A stretch of DNA of 64,000 bases, taken from Planktothrix agardhii NIES-204. GTDB taxonomy: Bacteria; Cyanobacteriota; Cyanobacteriia; Cyanobacteriales; Microcoleaceae. The DNA lies in contig AP017991.1 in assembly GCA_003609755.1 (NCBI GenBank), forward strand, positions 4,079,001 through 4,143,000. The letters are read 5' to 3'. A program made the position numbers and the translations under genes. Under the pieces are notes generated by a model. That model saw only the letters and a program-made list of their open reading frames with translations. It did not search any database and was not told where the DNA came from. Below, one piece after another: positions 54,031 to 62,807 of this stretch (position 1 is the stretch's first letter; every line of letters starts with the position of its first letter).

Positions 54031-54103
54031 TGCGCCCTACTGGAATCGAACCAGTCTGAAGGCGAATTATGAGTTCGCTGCCTCCCCAATCGGCCAAGGG
54101 CGC
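54031..54103 (-). tRNA. tRNA with CAT anticodon, probably tRNA-Ile2
   Basis: On the minus strand a full 73-base cloverleaf can be drawn: acceptor GCGCCCT/AGGGCGC with discriminator A, D arm GCC/GGC, anticodon stem GCGAA/TTCGC around CTCATAA, and T arm ACTGG TTCGATT CCAGT. CCA is not encoded. The CAT anticodon fits Met or lysidine-modified Ile. The ACTCATAATT loop and the GC-start acceptor with A73 resemble plastid trnI-CAU more than elongator or initiator tRNA-Met, so Ile2 is preferred. TilS would need to modify C34. Confidence 0.85.
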
Positions 54104-54177
54104 TTCCAATAATACAATACCATACTCGCACCCAAAATTGTTAATATAGCAGGGAACACCGGAACAGCCCCCCCAAA

Positions 54178-54195
54178 CCCCCCGTGCACGGGGGG
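54178..54195. repeat. CCCCCCGTGCACGGGGGG palindrome, copy 2
   Basis: Same 18-base core as at 33851 and 63501, with the GGAACAGCCCCCCCAAA flank in inverted orientation. It lies 75 bases upstream of the tRNA gene. Confidence 0.85.
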
Positions 54196-54390
54196 CTTGG
54201 GGGGGAGGGAACACCCGGGGAAAACACTTTACCGTCTGGGTTCCAAGATCCGTCTGGTGTCTTAACTGCCTTGGCGGGCGCTATAGCGATCGCTAATCCC
54301 GAATAAATTCTGAGTAAGCTTTATAGGTGATACCATATCATTCGGTATTAGCCCTTAAAATGGCGAGTTAAATCATATCTAAATCTTGAG

Positions 54391-55086
54391 ATGGGACTAA
54401 ATTCAACTGTTGTTCTGACTGTCGTTTTACTAACCATGATGTTTGGGGCTGGCTTTACCAGTTCCGTCTGGGGCTATAGTCTGGGTCGTTCGGCGTTGAA
54501 AGAAATTACACAACCCGATGTACGTCCAAACAACTTAGCCAATAAAACTAAAAATGGAAACCGCCACGATGGGGTGCTGTTGCTCAAAGAGAAGGATATC
54601 CTAGCAACGGTTAAGAAACGCATGGAAGGGAAGGAAGAAGTGGCGAGTGCATCAGCTAAAGCAGCTAATAAACCCACCTCTACCCAAGCCCAAAAACCGA
54701 AAACTGAAAGTTCCCCCGCCCCAGTAGCGAATAATAAATCTGTGTTTCCTATTGTTAGCCGGGATGGGGGAGTCAGCTTAGAAGTGGTGGGGGCGACTCG
54801 TAAAGGAAATTCTTTGGTTTTAAACGTTAACCTGAAAAATGAAGGCCAAGAATCTGTTCGGTTTCTCTATAGTTTTTTAAATGTTACCGATGATAAGGGT
54901 CGTGCTTTGAGCGCGAGTGTGGAAGAACTACCTGGTCAATTGCCTCCTAGTGGCAAAATATATCAGGGAACGGTTACAATTCCCACGGCATTAGTCGAAA
55001 ATTCCAAGGAATTAACCATGAGTTTAACTGATTATCCTGACCAAAAAATGCAATTGCAGATGTCAGGCATTCCTGTGGCGCAATAG
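54391..55086 (+). CDS. Membrane-anchored protein with Ig-like C-terminal domain
   Basis: 231 residues. A hydrophobic N-terminal helix (TVVLTVVLLTMMFGAGFTSS) anchors the protein. A low-complexity Ala/Lys/Pro/Ser linker (about 85-120) leads to a beta-rich domain (about 125-231; LEVVGATRKGNSLVLNVNLK, VRFLYSFLNVTDDKGR) resembling DUF4352-type Ig folds. Probably exposed outside the membrane. Function unknown. The next gene (CNNM type) starts 26 bases after its stop, so they may be cotranscribed. Confidence 0.7.
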   Translation: MGLNSTVVLTVVLLTMMFGAGFTSSVWGYSLGRSALKEITQPDVRPNNLANKTKNGNRHDGVLLLKEKDILATVKKRMEGKEEVASASAKAANKPTSTQAQKPKTESSPAPVANNKSVFPIVSRDGGVSLEVVGATRKGNSLVLNVNLKNEGQESVRFLYSFLNVTDDKGRALSASVEELPGQLPPSGKIYQGTVTIPTALVENSKELTMSLTDYPDQKMQLQMSGIPVAQ

Positions 55087-55112
55087 ACATCTGGATTTGT
55101 GCAAAGGTAATC

Positions 55113-56537
55113 ATGACACTCACGACTCAAGATGTGCTGTGGCGATTGTTCTCAGTGCTATTTTTGATTACGATTAATGCCTTTTTTGTGACGGCTGAAT
55201 TCTCCATGGTTTCGGTACGGCGATCGCGTATTAATCAATTAGTTGATGAGGGGGATGCTCCGGCGCGAACCGTTCAACAACTGCAACGAAGAATTGATTT
55301 ATTTCTGTCTACAACTCAGTTAGGAATCACCCTTTCTAGTCTAGCATTGGGTTGGATTGGAGAAGCAACGGTAGCGATGACTTTAAAGGAAATTCTTACT
55401 CCTTTACCCCTACCTGTTTCTTTCCAGAATGCGATTTCTCATTCCTTAGTAGTTCCAATTTTTGCATTTTTCCTAATTGCTTATTTGCAAATTGTCCTAG
55501 GAGAATTATATCCTAAATCCCTAGCATTAGTCTATCCTGAACAATTGTCTCGGTTTTTAGCTCCTCCAAGTTTAACGATCGCCCGTTTTTTTAAACCCTT
55601 TGTTTGGAGTTTAAATGAATCGACCCGTTGGTTATTGCAATTATGTGGAATTCAGTTTACGGGTCATCCCTATACCAGAGTCACCTCGGAAGAATTGCAA
55701 TTAATGATTACCACCTCCAGTGAATCGATCGGTTTACAAGCTGAGGAACGAGAATTACTGAATAATGTGTTTGAATTTGGGGATGTAATCGCGGAAGAAA
55801 TCATGGTTCCCCGTACCAGTATTGTAGCTATTCCTAATAACGCTACGTTCCAAATGTTACTGAATGAAATGGCAAATTCTGAACATTCCCGTTATCCGAT
55901 TATGGGAGAATCTTTAGATGATATTTTAGGAACAATTGACTTTAGAGATTTAGCTAAACCCCTAGCAGATAGGTTACTATCTCAGAGTAGTTTAATCAAA
56001 CCTTGGGTACGTCCGGCACGGTTTATTTCTGCACAAATGCCCTTGAATGAGGTATTGTCTTTAATGCAGCGATCGCAGTTACAATTAGTGATTGTAGTTG
56101 ATGAATTTGGAGGAACAGCCGGATTAGTAACTATTCAAGATGTGATTGCAGAAATTATTGGGGATCATTTTAATTCCACAGAATCTGAAGATGTTACGAT
56201 TCAATTTATTGACGATCATACTTTTTTAGTTCAAGCTCAATTGGACTTAGAAGAACTGAATGAACGTTTAGATTTAAACTTACCTTTAACCGAAGAATAT
56301 CAAACCCTTGGAGGGTTTTTGATCTATCAATTCCAAAAAATTCCCGCCGTTGGAGAAACCTTAAATTATCAAACTTTTGATTTTACTATTTTATCAACAG
56401 AAGGCCCTCGTTTAGATCAGATTGAAATTCGGACGATTCTACCAGAAACCCTAGAAACTCCCTCAGAAACCATTAATATAGAAGTTGAGGAATCCCAGGA
56501 TATTCCTGAAGTTTCTGAAAGTTCCGAACAAGAATAA
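55113..56537 (+). CDS. CNNM/HlyC-CorC family membrane protein
   Basis: 474 residues. The N-terminal DUF21 transmembrane domain (about 1-190) has three to four helices and QLGITLSSLALGWIGE. Two CBS domains follow (about 215-340; EEIMVPRTSIVAIP, LVIVVDEFGGTAGLVTIQD), then a CorC_HlyC domain (about 355-440; LEELNERLDLNLP, TLGGFLIYQF). The family is linked to Mg2+/Co2+ export or homeostasis; the hemolysin name is historical. The C-terminal tail is acidic. Confidence 0.93.
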   Translation: MTLTTQDVLWRLFSVLFLITINAFFVTAEFSMVSVRRSRINQLVDEGDAPARTVQQLQRRIDLFLSTTQLGITLSSLALGWIGEATVAMTLKEILTPLPLPVSFQNAISHSLVVPIFAFFLIAYLQIVLGELYPKSLALVYPEQLSRFLAPPSLTIARFFKPFVWSLNESTRWLLQLCGIQFTGHPYTRVTSEELQLMITTSSESIGLQAEERELLNNVFEFGDVIAEEIMVPRTSIVAIPNNATFQMLLNEMANSEHSRYPIMGESLDDILGTIDFRDLAKPLADRLLSQSSLIKPWVRPARFISAQMPLNEVLSLMQRSQLQLVIVVDEFGGTAGLVTIQDVIAEIIGDHFNSTESEDVTIQFIDDHTFLVQAQLDLEELNERLDLNLPLTEEYQTLGGFLIYQFQKIPAVGETLNYQTFDFTILSTEGPRLDQIEIRTILPETLETPSETINIEVEESQDIPEVSESSEQE

Positions 56538-56572
56538 TCAGTCATCAGTTTAAAGATTAGCCGATTTACAAT

Positions 56573-56614
56573 AACTGATAACTGATAACTGATTACTGAT
56601 AACTGATAACTGAT
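56573..56614. repeat. AACTGAT heptanucleotide repeat
   Basis: Six units of AACTGAT (one reads TACTGAT) in the gap between convergent genes. The tract continues across the stop codon of the antiporter gene at 56593. Confidence 0.92.
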
Positions 56615-58491
56615 AAAGGGACTTCCTCAACAGCAGGATGTTTTTCTAAGGTTAAATTAGATTTTTGAGAACCGGATAAACGCTTAAGCAAAGTGGGTTT
56701 AGGATCATGAAGAAGATAAATAATCTGATCTCCAACTTGCCAAGATTCTGAAGCGGCTAAAACTTGGAAATTGCCATCTCTTTCTATTAATAAAGGAATT
56801 AATTCCCCAGAACGAATTAATGCTTGTAGATGGGCTATTTGAAATTCTAATCCGGGTTGACGTAATACTGTTTCACCTAATTTTACTTCCTTGTCTTCCA
56901 GATAAGTATTCCACTCTTTTAAAGAAACATCTGGAATAAAAGCCTGTTGAACTTTCTCCCGATTAACAGTTATTGTAGTTTGAGGTTCCCGGGGAAATAA
57001 TGCTAATACCCGGGGCGGTTTAAATTCGGCATCTGCACGTTCAGCGAGTACCAGATTAACTTCCCCATTAGTAGTCATCGCTAGGAATGTTCCCATTAAT
57101 TCTAATCCCGCTTCTTCCAAAACATTATGATCTAAAGCACTACTTTGATAAACCCGTAACCCTTGCTCTCTCGCTGTTTCACAGGCGACCGAATCAGTAT
57201 CAATCATCACCACTAACTCATCCCGTTCTTGGAACAATCTACCAATTAATCGACTCAAAGGATTTGAACCCACAATCACCGCCCCGGTTACTGACTGGGA
57301 AGTTACTCCTAATTTTTCCGCCATCCATCGGGCAGTTAATCCTTGAATTACCACCGTCATAATAATAGTTAAAAAGACTAAAGCTTTAATTGAGTCTCCC
57401 CCATTAATTCCCCGTTGGGTAAGTAAAATCGCAAACAAAGAAGCAACAGAAGCCGAAACAATTCCCCTGGGTGAAATCCAAGACGCAAATAATTTTTGTC
57501 GCCAATTCAGGTTACTATTTAAAGTACAAAGCCAAATATTAATCGGACGCACAACCCACATTAAAGCGAAAACCGTTAATACACTTCCCCATCCCAAAGC
57601 TACTATACTTTCTAATGATAAATCCGCCGCCAATAAAATAAATAAAACCGACACCGCCAACATAGTTAACTGACCTTTAAATCGGAGTAACTGACGCATA
57701 TCAGGAACACCGACATAACGCACCATCATTCCGGCGACAACTGTTGTCATTAACCCCGATTCACTCATTATTAATTCAGCCGTATCAAATAATCCCCACA
57801 GAGCCGCTAATACCACTAAATTCTTTAATTCTTCCGACATAAATTGGGCAGTTTTTAATAACCATCCCAAAATCCCTCCCCCAATTACCCCAATTCCCGC
57901 CCCAATACCTAAACGCAAGAGCAATTGTCCCATAATTTCTAGGGGGTCAGCATTGCCATTCAGGACAACGTTAAGGACTAAAACCGCTAAAATCGCCCCC
58001 ACTGGGTCAATTAGAACCCCTTCACCCTCTAACAAAGCGGAAACTTGACGGTCTACGGAAACCTGTTTCAGCAATGGGCCGATGACCGTTGGGCCTGTAA
58101 CCACCACCAAAGCCGCGTAGAGAAAGGCGATGGGCCAAGGAAATTCCCCTAACCAATGGGCGGCTATTCCTGCCCCCATCAGGGTGATTAAAGTGCCAAA
58201 GCTAACTAAATTGCGAACACTCCCAGAGACTTGACCCAGCGCCCGCAGGTCTAAACTTAATCCCCCCTCAAACAGAATTAAGGCGACTGATAGGGAGACA
58301 ATGACTTCTAAACCATTTCCTAAAAGATTGGGCTGCACTAAACTCAAGCCATCATTCCCCGCCAGAATTCCGAATAATAGCAGAAACACGATGGCAGGAA
58401 CTTTCAGGTAGTCTGCCAAGACTTGAGCCGAAATCCCTGCCATGACGGTAATGACAATTAACAGGGTGATCTGAAAAGATGATGTTTCCAT
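56593..58491 (-). CDS. CPA1-type cation:proton antiporter with RCK domains
   Basis: 632 residues. About twelve hydrophobic helices form an NhaP/KefB-like Na+(K+)/H+ exchange domain (about 5-395), with VLIDPVGAILAVLV as the ion-binding region. A TrkA_N/RCK domain (about 400-520; VIVGSNPLSRLIGRLF, MIDTDSVACETA) and a RCK_C region (about 540-610) follow and probably bind nucleotide or ions to gate transport. The protein would control pH or salt in the cytoplasmic membrane. Its last residues (LSVISYQ) are encoded by the AACTGAT repeat. Confidence 0.92.
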   Translation of the reverse strand: METSSFQITLLIVITVMAGISAQVLADYLKVPAIVFLLLFGILAGNDGLSLVQPNLLGNGLEVIVSLSVALILFEGGLSLDLRALGQVSGSVRNLVSFGTLITLMGAGIAAHWLGEFPWPIAFLYAALVVVTGPTVIGPLLKQVSVDRQVSALLEGEGVLIDPVGAILAVLVLNVVLNGNADPLEIMGQLLLRLGIGAGIGVIGGGILGWLLKTAQFMSEELKNLVVLAALWGLFDTAELIMSESGLMTTVVAGMMVRYVGVPDMRQLLRFKGQLTMLAVSVLFILLAADLSLESIVALGWGSVLTVFALMWVVRPINIWLCTLNSNLNWRQKLFASWISPRGIVSASVASLFAILLTQRGINGGDSIKALVFLTIIMTVVIQGLTARWMAEKLGVTSQSVTGAVIVGSNPLSRLIGRLFQERDELVVMIDTDSVACETAREQGLRVYQSSALDHNVLEEAGLELMGTFLAMTTNGEVNLVLAERADAEFKPPRVLALFPREPQTTITVNREKVQQAFIPDVSLKEWNTYLEDKEVKLGETVLRQPGLEFQIAHLQALIRSGELIPLLIERDGNFQVLAASESWQVGDQIIYLLHDPKPTLLKRLSGSQKSNLTLEKHPAVEEVPLSVISYQ

Positions 58492-58567
58492 AGGCGCTAT
58501 TGTTGCAGACTACCCACTGAATTGAAAAGAGTTATATTCTGTTCCACTATACCCTCTGTCCCAGTAG

Positions 58568-58592
58568 GGTGCGTAATCGAAGCGCACGCACC
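58568..58592. repeat. GGTGCGT...ACGCACC inverted repeat
   Basis: Seven-base perfect arms around an 11-base loop. Variants occur at 29392-29416, 58762-58790, 61010-61039, 62751-62783 and 62840-62872, each containing AGGGTG/CACCCT and a GCG-rich loop. It is a dispersed small repeat. Confidence 0.75.
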
Positions 58593-58650
58593 ATCCCCAA
58601 CCCAATTAAATGATCAAACCATCATCAAAGCGATCGCTTCCCCAACCCCA

Positions 58651-58664
58651 AAAAACCGGGTTTA
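58651..58664. repeat. AAACCGGGTTT palindrome variant
   Basis: AAAAACCGGGTTTA, a shortened copy of the family also present at 25508, 59111, 60021, 60070 and 62808. Confidence 0.6.
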
Positions 58665-58724
58665 TGATTAATCAAATTTTTAATATAAATTGCTCAAAAG
58701 ATGGTGCGATCGCCAATAATAAAT

Positions 58725-59021
58725 TCAGAGGATAATATCTCTGTGATTGTGATCTAATATTGGTGCGTGCGCTGCGATGGAACACCCTACTAATTCAGGT
58801 TCATTAATAAGGCGTAAAAGTTTAACGGTTTCGATAGTTTCCATTGCAAAGGTATTGCCTTCTTGATCTGTAAAGTCAATTAAAAATGCTTTTTGATCAA
58901 AAGACATCAAAACTGTTCCCATTTGCCCTCGACGGAGTAGAATTTGCTGATGGGTGACTTTGTGGGTAGCGATCGCATCTTCGGTTAGAGCCACCAAATC
59001 GTATTCTTGAATTTCGTTCAT
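58725..59021 (-). CDS. DUF4926 protein with a repeat-derived C-terminus
   Basis: 98 residues. Residues 1-72 match the DUF4926 pattern (EYDLVALTEDAIATHKVTHQ, LRRGQMGTVL, FLIDFTDQEGN), a small domain often seen near toxin-antitoxin genes in cyanobacteria. The last 20 or so residues (VGCSIAAHAPILDHNHRDII) are encoded by the GGTGCGT repeat at 58762-58790 and its flank, so the natural C-terminus appears to have been altered by insertion. Function unknown. Confidence 0.72.
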   Translation of the reverse strand: MNEIQEYDLVALTEDAIATHKVTHQQILLRRGQMGTVLMSFDQKAFLIDFTDQEGNTFAMETIETVKLLRLINEPELVGCSIAAHAPILDHNHRDIIL

Positions 59022-59110
59022 AATCAGTTATTTATTCAATAGGATTTAGTGGAATTTATAGGCTACATTAACATTTGTAGCATACTTGATCAGTTGTGAG
59101 AGAGAAACCC

Positions 59111-59123
59111 AGAAACCCGGTTT
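59111..59123. repeat. AGAAACCCGGTTT palindrome
   Basis: A copy of the AGAAACCGGGTTTCT family, 55 bases upstream of the DUF2281 gene. Confidence 0.65.
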
Positions 59124-59178
59124 GCTGAGTTCTATGATTTCAGTTAAAATGTAAATGTGTTGATACAAGGTTCAGGAT

Positions 59179-59460
59179 ATGAACGCAATCAAAGAGCTTA
59201 TTTTAGACAAATTAGATCATTTAGAAACTTTATCTGAACCTGTTTTGCAAGAGGTTTTAGATTTTGTTAGCTTTTTAGAATGGCGACTCAATACAAATCA
59301 GCGACCACTTCCCAGTTCCAATTTAACAGAAGACCCTTTAGATTCGGCAGAAGATACGGGTGCGTTTTTGTTAGAAATTGCTAGTTCTTTTGTTAGTAAT
59401 TTATCGGATGAATATTTGGATATTTTGCCAAGGGATGGTGCACTACTAACTTTAAAATAG
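59179..59460 (+). CDS. DUF2281-like small protein
   Basis: 93 residues. The N-terminal IKELILDKLDHLETLSEPVL, then QEVLDFVSFLEWR, matches the DUF2281 pattern, small helical proteins abundant near toxin-antitoxin genes in cyanobacteria. The C-terminal part is variable. It is convergent with the YoeB-like gene, with one base between stops, and may be an orphan antitoxin-like protein. Confidence 0.7.
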   Translation: MNAIKELILDKLDHLETLSEPVLQEVLDFVSFLEWRLNTNQRPLPSSNLTEDPLDSAEDTGAFLLEIASSFVSNLSDEYLDILPRDGALLTLK

Positions 59461-59461
59461 C

Positions 59462-59725
59462 TTAATAGTGAAATTTACAGGAAACAATCACAATTTCTTC
59501 ATCAGTAACGTTATAAACTAAGCGATGTTCTTGGGTAATTCGTCGTGACCATAGCCCGGATAGATCGTGTTTCAATGCTTCTGGCTTCCCTAAACCAGAG
59601 AAAGGATCACGTTGAATATCTTTAATCAGCGTGACAATTTTGGTATAAATTTTTTTGTCTTCTATCGCCCATTGGTATTGGTTAAACTCATCAAAACTTC
59701 GAGGTATAAATGCCACTTTTCTCAT
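59462..59725 (-). CDS. YoeB/Txe-type toxin
   Basis: 87 residues. The sequence ends SCKFHY with the His-Tyr pair used in ribosome-dependent mRNA cleavage by YoeB. It contains the GLGKPEALKHDLSGLWSRRI and EHRLVYNV motifs typical of the family. It overlaps the antitoxin stop by four bases. Confidence 0.92.
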   Translation of the reverse strand: MRKVAFIPRSFDEFNQYQWAIEDKKIYTKIVTLIKDIQRDPFSGLGKPEALKHDLSGLWSRRITQEHRLVYNVTDEEIVIVSCKFHY

Positions 59726-59955
59726 AATTTAGCGGGATCGACATAAATATAGTTCTCAGGATATTTAAGTGATTCTACAGCTTCTTTTAGATGGTGGCGA
59801 TTAGCTTCTGTAGATAGTAGATAATCTGTTTCATCGGTTTCGGTTGATTTCCCAATTAATAAAATTGCCTCAACAACAGTTCCTTCTGGCAAATCCAGGG
59901 AAGGTAAATCGAGTTTACCATTTTTAATAGTTGTCTTGTATTTAAGAGTATCCAT
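59722..59955 (-). CDS. Composite antitoxin (AbrB-like N-terminus, YefM-like C-terminus)
   Basis: 77 residues. The N-terminal part (TTIKNGKLDLPSLDLPEGTV) resembles short AbrB/DUF104-type antitoxin domains, whereas LLSTEANRHHLKEAVESLKY resembles the YefM/Phd-type toxin-binding C-terminus. It would neutralise the YoeB-like toxin and repress its own promoter. Overlap with the toxin gene is four bases. Confidence 0.82.
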   Translation of the reverse strand: MDTLKYKTTIKNGKLDLPSLDLPEGTVVEAILLIGKSTETDETDYLLSTEANRHHLKEAVESLKYPENYIYVDPAKL

Positions 59956-60020
59956 AACATCTGATATTTGAGAGATTTTTTAATTATACCCAATTTAACT
60001 GGGGTTGGGGTGGGAAATAG

Positions 60021-60084
60021 AGAAACCGGGTTTCTATTGGAAATTATTTACTAAAAACAAAGTTTATGCAGAAACCCGGTTTCT
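60021..60084. repeat. Two AGAAACC(C/G)GGTTTCT palindromes
   Basis: AGAAACCGGGTTTCT at 60021-60035 and AGAAACCCGGTTTCT at 60070-60084, in the gap upstream of the decayed CHAT gene. Confidence 0.75.
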
Positions 60085-60203
60085 GGGTTGGTTAATCATC
60101 CTTCTCCCTTCCTTTGTGTCTTCGTGTCTTTGTGGTTCTTTTCCAACTTCAATCTATTATAATCATCAATAACAGCCAGACCCAACCCCAACCCGCCCTC
60201 ACC

Positions 60204-60928
60204 ATGAACGACGCCTACTTACAACTATTACTCAAAATACTAAAAGCAATTGCCAAAAATAAAAATAATCCTGAAGCGGTCTATCCCTTACTCCTAGAAA
60301 ATAGCGATAAATTAGATCAAACCTTTATTCTCACCTTGCAAGAATGGGCAACAGAACAACTGCAAAAAGCCGACCCCGACCAATCCTATAAAATTGCATC
60401 AAATGTTGGTGTTATCGCAATTGTGGGAAGGGGAAATTATTGATAGTAGCAGTGGAGATGACCTAACCCCCCAACCCCCTTCCCTGCGAGGGAATGGGGA
60501 GCAAGAGGTTTCTGTTTCTGGGGATTTTCCTCAAGTCCCCCTTTCCAATGGGGATTTAGGGGGATCTCCACAAGTCAAACCCGATTTAGGGGGATCTGCT
60601 AATATTAATTTAGGCAGTAATCTCAACACCCAACGCCAAAACCTGCAACAACAACTTAATAGCTTGCAAGTTGAGGAATTTACCCCCACCGAATCGGTTT
60701 TATCAGAATTTACCCAAAGAAAACAATTCTAATGTCCTGGCATTACAATCGGCGCAACATTGGTTTAGAAAGGTTTCCCGTGATGAATTTTTAACTTGGT
60801 TACGCGACGATCTAAAATTAGATGAAGAATTCGTAGATGATTGTGAAGTCCGTCTGCGTCGAAGTTATCCTAAACATCCCTTTAACCAACCCCTCCATTG
60901 GGCTCCTTTCGCTATTATTGGTTTATAA
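60204..60928 (+). pseudogene. Decayed CHAT-domain protein gene
   Basis: Three pieces in three frames. The first (60204-60443) reads as the helical N-terminus of cyanobacterial CHAT proteins (MNDAYLQLLLKILKAI, QTFILTLQEWATEQLQKADP). The middle (about 60400-60732) contains the C/G-run repeat, translated as LTPQPPSLRGNGE. The last (about 60720-60928) matches the C-terminus of the family (ALQSAQHWFRKVSRDEFLTW, HPFNQPLHWAPFAIIG). The CHAT peptidase core with its His-Cys dyad is absent. The parts are joined by frameshifts, so no functional product is expected. Confidence 0.7.
60463..60600. repeat. C/G-run repeat inside the decayed gene
   Basis: CCTAACCCCCCAACCCCC, CTTGCC-type spacers and GATTTAGGGGGATC blocks, of the same family as 9129-9255 and 21488-21590. 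Confidence 0.65.
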
Positions 60929-61047
60929 TAATAGGAAATTGCTCCATCCCTGTAGGGGGAGCGTCCTCGCTCCCTAAAATATACAGTTTAAATGCAGTAC
61001 AACTTATTAGTGCGTGTGCTTTGATAGCTACACCCTACGATTAAGGT

Positions 61048-61458
61048 TTGTTGAGTAAAATAGAGGATATTATCAATAATTCCGATCAAACTGTTTACGA
61101 TTTTTTAACCTTCTTAGATAATCCTAATCCTGAGCTATTATCCGATGAAGTTAAAACCGGATTAAAACAACTCCAAAACGAACTCAAAACCCTTCCCCAA
61201 AAATCGAATAAAATCGCTTTAGCAATTCTGGACTGGTGTGAAAAATACCCCAAAATTGATCAGGTTTTCAAAAATACCGATTGGCAAAAAGTCCGATGTG
61301 ATATGATTGAAGAAGGAGAAGAAGTTCCACCACCTGATCCTATCTTAGAAGTTGAGAGTTTGACCAATAAAATGATGATTGCGATTGATAAAATTAATCA
61401 AGAAAATGAGTCTAGCGATCGCCCCAACCTCAACGAAGATAATGGCCCCGAAAATTGA
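61048..61458 (+). CDS. Hypothetical helical protein beside the CHAT remnant
   Basis: 136 residues, nearly all helical and acidic (PELLSDEVKTGLKQLQNELK, VRCDMIEEGEEVPPPDPI). The frame starts with TTG at 61048 after an in-frame stop. Its end overlaps the next gene by 17 bases, so the two were probably cotranscribed. I do not recognise the domain; a role as a small effector-associated adaptor is possible from context only. Confidence 0.5.
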   Translation: MLSKIEDIINNSDQTVYDFLTFLDNPNPELLSDEVKTGLKQLQNELKTLPQKSNKIALAILDWCEKYPKIDQVFKNTDWQKVRCDMIEEGEEVPPPDPILEVESLTNKMMIAIDKINQENESSDRPNLNEDNGPEN

Positions 61459-62793
61459 TCATGTTTACGCTTTAAATCTCTATTTATTTGCTTTTAAACT
61501 CGAATCTGGTTTAACAGCAGATTTACAACCCGTTGAAAATCCAGTTACGGTTGTTAAAGAGCAGTATCAACCCATATTAGACCAGTTTAAACCCCAATTT
61601 AAAGACGGAGATCTTAATCCTCAATTACGCTCTGAAGATGCTTTAAAATCTATCCCAAGAGACACCCTAGACTTATTAGAAACTCAACGTCAGGATCGGA
61701 ATTTTTACTTTAAGTCGGGTTTAGAAAAAAACTCTAATCCTCAAAAACCGAAATCGTTATATAGTCTGCTATTATATCCCCAAAAAATATCCGATACCTA
61801 TTCTTTATTATTGCATATTTTTCGACCTCAAGACCCCGGATATGATCAAGTTAAGTTAGATGAAATTAAACAATTTCACCCCAAAAGTTTAATTTTAAAC
61901 GATCCCGAAAAAGATTTTTTAGGACAAACCCTATTAGTAACGGCGTTTTTACCCGAAAATACCCCAACAGATGATAAAAATTTAAGAGCGATCGCCGAGC
62001 AATTACGGTATGATTTATTTGGGGATTATTGTAATACTTTTTATCAACAGGGAAAACTGTTAGGGAGTTATATTGTTGAATATGGAAACCCTAAAACAAA
62101 TCTGAATCGAATTTTAATTGTATTTTATTTAACCGACGCTACCTCAGAAAAAATTAAGCCAATTTATTTTAATTTACCCCAATTCTTTCTATATTATCAT
62201 AAAATAGCCTATACATTTGAATTTAGTCGTCAAGCTTATCAAGAAGCTGATGAGCTAACTCGCAACATTATTGAAGCAGAATTAAGAAAAATAATGAAAC
62301 TTGACACGGAAGCAGAAACCTCTAATTTAGAGTTAGAAGGTTTAAAAAAACAACTGATCACCCTAATTAAAATCGCGCCTAAATATACCTTAAAATTAAG
62401 AAACCTAGAACACGCATTGAACAAGCTAAAATTGACCAAGAAAAAGCAGACATACTCCGTCAGAGTGAAGAAGGCGAAAAAGACCGCGATAAATCTTTAG
62501 AGCGTACTATTTCAACGTTAGGCGTTGGTTTAGCCGCCGGAGGTATTGCTTCATCAATTACCTCAGCATACATTGAAAAACCCCTACCCCTACCCTATCT
62601 GGAAAAATCTCTATCCGTTCCTCCTTTTATTCTAGCATTTTTATTAAGTGTTGGAATAGCTTTTATCGCGGGTTTTATTACTTGGGGTTTTATTACTTGG
62701 CAAATTACAAAAAAAACGGAAACAATCTCATTACAAGAACCACCACCAACAGCAGAGTGCATAAGCGAAGCGAACGCACCCCACGAAGAATAA
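61442..62793 (+). pseudogene. Frameshifted membrane protein of the CHAT-linked type
   Basis: An ATG frame runs from 61442 to a stop at 62500 (352 residues from this start; DHVYALNLYLFAFKLESGLT, YTFEFSRQAYQEADELTR). Around 62400-62440 the similarity moves to the -1 frame, which continues to 62793 with a polar helix (QEKADILRQSEEGEKDRDKS), ERTISTLGVGLAAGG and two hydrophobic segments (FILAFLLSVGIAFIAGF). Together this resembles uncharacterised cyanobacterial proteins with a C-terminal membrane region. A one-base deletion or a sequencing error would explain it. The final residues come from the GTGCAT...ACGCACC repeat. Confidence 0.68.
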
Positions 62794-62807
62794 AAAACCC
62801 AACCCCA

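Larger units (their letters stand above)
53887..54390. other. Intergenic region with tRNA and repeats
   Basis: A 504-base gap containing the tRNA at 54031-54103, the G/C palindrome at 54178-54195 with flanking GGAACA/GGGAACAC tracts, and a HIP1-like GCGATCGC near 54286. An open frame of 73 codons crosses the tRNA on the minus strand and is not a gene. Confidence 0.7.

Noticed and set aside
54031-54103. Initiator tRNA-Met
   Set aside because: The first acceptor pair is a Watson-Crick G-C, whereas initiators have an unpaired C1, and the anticodon stem lacks the three G-C pairs typical of initiators.
53993-54214. 73-codon minus-strand open frame
   Set aside because: It covers the tRNA and the G/C palindrome; the translation is repeat-derived.
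56573-56614. AACTGAT array considered as a CRISPR or iteron origin
   Set aside because: Seven-base units with no spacers fit an STRR; no replication gene or DnaA boxes were recognised nearby.
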